Assembly: GCA_003251955.1 (NCBI GenBank)
Contig: QKDV01000067.1
Location: forward strand, 1 to 7,425
Reading direction: 5' to 3'
Origin: Methanospirillum hungatei
Lineage (GTDB): Archaea; Halobacteriota; Methanomicrobia; Methanomicrobiales; Methanospirillaceae
Length of the DNA stretch: 7,425 nt
In this document: one piece after another, positions 5,452-7,425 of the stretch
How the letters are laid out: every line of letters begins with the position of its first letter
How positions within the stretch are numbered: the stretch's first letter is position 1
Notes under the pieces: generated by a model
Told to the model about the DNA's origin: nothing
Databases searched by the model: none
The model's input: the letters and a program-made list of their open reading frames with translations, nothing else
Program-made: the position numbers and the translations under genes

Positions 5452-6945
5452 ATGACTGATCCACTCCTGATAGCAAAGGGAGAGACCGATATTACTCTCC
5501 TACCTGACATGATTAACCGGCATGGTCTGATAACGGGAGCAACCGGTACCGGCAAGACAGTCACCCTCCGTGTACTTGTTGAAAACCTCAGCACAATTGG
5601 GGTACCTGTTTTTCTCGCTGATATCAAGGGTGATCTTTCGGGAATTGCTGTTGAAGGCGGAGGAAATCCAAAGATCGATGAAAGGATCAAAAAACTCGGA
5701 ATTGTCGGATTTTCATACGCCGGGTACCCGGTAATCTTCAGGGATCTCTTCGGCGAGAGCGGTCATCCGGTCAGGACCACGATATCAGAAATGGGTCCGC
5801 TTCTGCTTGCTCGTATCCTTGATCTGAACGAAACCCAGACAGGAGTTCTTTCGATCATATTCCGGGTAGCTGACGACAACCGGCTCCTTCTCCTTGATCT
5901 AAAAGACCTCAGGGCGATGATAACATATGTTTCAGATCATGCTGCCGAGATCAAGAGAACATACGGTAATGTCAGTACTAGTTCCACAGGTGCAATTCAG
6001 CGTGCCCTTCTTGCACTTGAGGATCAGGGAGCAGACAAGTTCTTCGGTGAACCTGCACTTGAAATCGGTGATCTTATCAGAACTGTGAATGGAAAAGGCG
6101 TCATCAATCTTTTTGCTGCAGACAAACTGATGCAATCGCCAAGAATTTATTCCACATTTCTGCTTTGGCTTTTATCAGAACTTTACGAACAACTGCCTGA
6201 AACAGGTGATCCAGATAAACCAAAATTTGTCTTCTTCTTCGACGAGGCTCACCTTCTCTTTAAGGATATTCCCAAAGTACTTGTAGAGAAGATTGTTCAG
6301 ATTGTCAGGCTCATCAGATCCAAAGGAGTGGGGATCTACTTCATCACCCAGAGTCCGTCAGATATCCCTGAAGATGTTCTCGGCCAACTGGGGAACAAGA
6401 TTCAGCATGCACTCAGGGCCACCACACCGAACGAGGAGAAGGCAGTCAGAACTGCAGCCAGATCATTCAGACAGAACCCTGCATTCAAAACAGAGACAGT
6501 AATAACAGAGTTGGGAATAGGAGAAGCACTTGTATCCATTCTGGATAATCAGGGTACACCAACCCCGGTTGAACGGGCATTTATCCTCCCTCCGACAAGC
6601 CGGCTCTCCCCTCTTACATCGGAAGAGCGGAAGAAGATTATTGCCTCCTCTCCTGATGCTGGAAAGTACGATGCTTTAGTTGACCGGGAATCAGCCTATG
6701 AGAAATTAACTGCACGAACAGAGACTGACCGCGACGAGCCGGTAGCAGCCCAGAAAAAAACAATCACATCAGGAAAATCTAAAAAGACGATCACAAAAAA
6801 ACCAACCTCACGGAGCAGAAAAGAGGATCAGCCGGCTGAGATCATAGGCGACATTGCTGTTTCTGTTGCAAAAAGTATCGGAACCCAGGTAACAAGAGAA
6901 CTTGTCAGAGGCCTACTCGGATCACTTGGTGGAACAAGAAAATAA
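5452..6945 (+). CDS. YjgR/DUF853-type HerA-like ATPase
   Basis: A 497-residue P-loop ATPase of the HerA/FtsK superfamily, close in length and layout to Escherichia coli YjgR (DUF853, about 500 residues). The start fits the family, which begins a few residues ahead of LLIAKG and RHGLITGATGTGKTVTL. Walker A is GATGTGKT (29-36), Walker B is FFFDEAHLLF (261-270, DE at 264-265), and the sensor segment is FITQSPSDIPEDVLGQLGNK (297-316), followed by an Arg (R322) that could act as the arginine finger. Residues about 412-460 are a Lys/Ser/Thr-rich linker, followed by a conserved helical tail ending RELVRGLLGSLGG. Superfamily members form hexamers that translocate or unwind DNA. HerA itself works with NurA in end resection, but no nurA, mre11 or rad50 is adjacent, and the cellular role of YjgR is not established. 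Monocistronic, divergent from the TPR gene. Confidence 0.9.
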   Translation: MTDPLLIAKGETDITLLPDMINRHGLITGATGTGKTVTLRVLVENLSTIGVPVFLADIKGDLSGIAVEGGGNPKIDERIKKLGIVGFSYAGYPVIFRDLFGESGHPVRTTISEMGPLLLARILDLNETQTGVLSIIFRVADDNRLLLLDLKDLRAMITYVSDHAAEIKRTYGNVSTSSTGAIQRALLALEDQGADKFFGEPALEIGDLIRTVNGKGVINLFAADKLMQSPRIYSTFLLWLLSELYEQLPETGDPDKPKFVFFFDEAHLLFKDIPKVLVEKIVQIVRLIRSKGVGIYFITQSPSDIPEDVLGQLGNKIQHALRATTPNEEKAVRTAARSFRQNPAFKTETVITELGIGEALVSILDNQGTPTPVERAFILPPTSRLSPLTSEERKKIIASSPDAGKYDALVDRESAYEKLTARTETDRDEPVAAQKKTITSGKSKKTITKKPTSRSRKEDQPAEIIGDIAVSVAKSIGTQVTRELVRGLLGSLGGTRK

Positions 6946-6975
6946 TGAAAGGATGGACATGCCTCTCTTATCTTA

Positions 6976-7041
6976 TAACTCCATTTACCAATATTTTTGA
7001 CATTTTTCGAATTATGTGAGTGAACTAAAACTATGGAGTTA
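6976..7041. repeat. Long-loop inverted repeat between the HerA-like gene and the last gene
   Basis: TAACTCCAT (6976-6984) and ATGGAGTTA (7033-7041) are perfect 9-bp inverted copies separated by 48 AT-rich nt. Outer TTATC (6969-6973) and GATAA (7043-7047) extend the pairing beyond small bulges. The function is unknown. It could be a paired operator ahead of the gene at 7124 or a hairpin in the 3' end of the upstream transcript. Confidence 0.4.
6994..7007 (+). terminator. Oligo-T terminator after the HerA-like gene
   Basis: Two T5 runs (6994-6998 and 7003-7007) lie about 50-60 nt after the TAA at 6943-6945, a typical archaeal terminator. They lie inside the loop of the inverted repeat at 6976-7041. 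Confidence 0.45.
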
Positions 7042-7111
7042 GGATAATTCAGGACCTGCCTGATCGCACACAAGACACAACGGTTATCTGCGATAATTGG
7101 TGAGATCATGC

Positions 7112-7117
7112 AGAGGT
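7112..7117 (+). promoter_or_regulatory. Ribosome-binding site of the secreted-protein gene
   Basis: AGAGGT sits six bases before the ATG at 7124 and fits the archaeal GGAGGTGA consensus. It decides in favour of this start over the out-of-frame ATG at 7108. Unlike the leaderless genes at 1961 and 3385, this gene seems to be translated from a leadered mRNA. Confidence 0.5.
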
Positions 7118-7123
7118 ATACAT

Positions 7124-7425
7124 ATGCAACGAATCGCACTTTCACTTTTAATTTTCATCTTCCTGTTTATTGGATCATCATCGGCAGGAACATTGGTTTC
7201 ATTTGAGAGTTCATTTCCGGAAGCATGGAATAACGGGAATAATCCATCTCCTACAACAGGAGTCATGCAAATCCCGGATGGGCCCGGAATCCTAACCATA
7301 ACCACCATCCAGGAACCTTTTTTTAGGGCAGGTCTGGCAGACGGACCAACACAGGTACAATACCAGAACTCCCAGACACCGGGGCTTGGTACTGACATTG
7401 GGATGTATCTTGGCGAGACATTATT
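7124..7425 (+). CDS. Secreted protein of unknown function, 3' end outside the window
   Basis: An open frame of 100 codons runs from ATG at 7124 off the right edge. Residues 1-21 are a clear signal peptide: MQRIA, a hydrophobic core LSLLIFIFLFIG, then SSSAG with likely cleavage around SSA. The exported part (TLVSFESSFPEAWNNGNNPS onward) is rich in Asn, Thr, Pro and Gly, without Cys or charged clusters, as in S-layer-associated or surface proteins of methanogens. I recognise no domain. The start is supported by AGAGGT (7112-7117), six bases before the ATG, the best-placed ribosome-binding site in the window. Another ATG at 7108 is out of frame and reads only 32 codons. The predicted signal peptide and the open frame to the edge make this gene convincing even though it is cut. 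Confidence 0.75.
   Translation, partial: MQRIALSLLIFIFLFIGSSSAGTLVSFESSFPEAWNNGNNPSPTTGVMQIPDGPGILTITTIQEPFFRAGLADGPTQVQYQNSQTPGLGTDIGMYLGETL

Noticed and set aside
7108..7206. ATG at 7108 preceded by GGTGAGATC, reading 32 codons
   Set aside because: The GGTGA match is good, but the frame stops quickly and the product has no sensible features. The overlapping ATG at 7124 gives a signal peptide and an open frame to the edge.
6828..7398. Minus-strand ORFs of 104-105 codons at the right end
   Set aside because: They are antisense to the ATPase tail and to the secreted-protein gene, which has a signal peptide and a ribosome-binding site. Their translations show no domain or signal.
1..7425. CRISPR array, tRNA, rRNA, insertion sequence or attachment site
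   Set aside because: I saw no regularly spaced direct repeats, cloverleaf arms, rRNA signatures, transposase motifs or terminal inverted repeats with target duplications.

Overview
The window looks like chromosomal DNA from a methanogenic euryarchaeon of the Methanomicrobiales, with Methanospirillum-like composition (moderate GC, AT-rich promoters). Three things support this: TATA-type promoters about 26 nt upstream of start codons with almost no 5' leader, oligo-T stretches after stop codons, and an archaeal-type AIR synthase-related (HypE/PurM-like) protein. The genus is inferred from overall character and was not tested by any search.

Layout. Positions 1-1850 (minus strand, running off the left edge) encode a secreted subtilisin-fold protease with a duplicated N-terminal module and a Glu where subtilisins have the catalytic His. 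It diverges from the AIR synthase-related gene (1961-3289, plus) across a 110-bp region that holds a 16-bp palindrome. A small His- and Pro-rich ORF (3385-3669, plus) follows, with its own TATA box and a hairpin/T-tract terminator. Convergent to it is a long tetratricopeptide-repeat (TPR) protein (3751-5352, minus). This gene diverges from a YjgR/DUF853-type HerA-like ATPase (5452-6945, plus). The right edge holds the first 100 codons of another secreted protein (from 7124, plus).

The genes alternate in orientation and most have their own promoter and terminator, so this is a set of single transcription units and not an operon. I see no CRISPR array, tRNA, rRNA, insertion sequence or phage module, and no clear multi-gene novel system. 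The best leads are the Glu-for-His protease with its doubled pro-region and the His/Pro-rich mini-gene. No gene-free stretch exceeds 300 bases.
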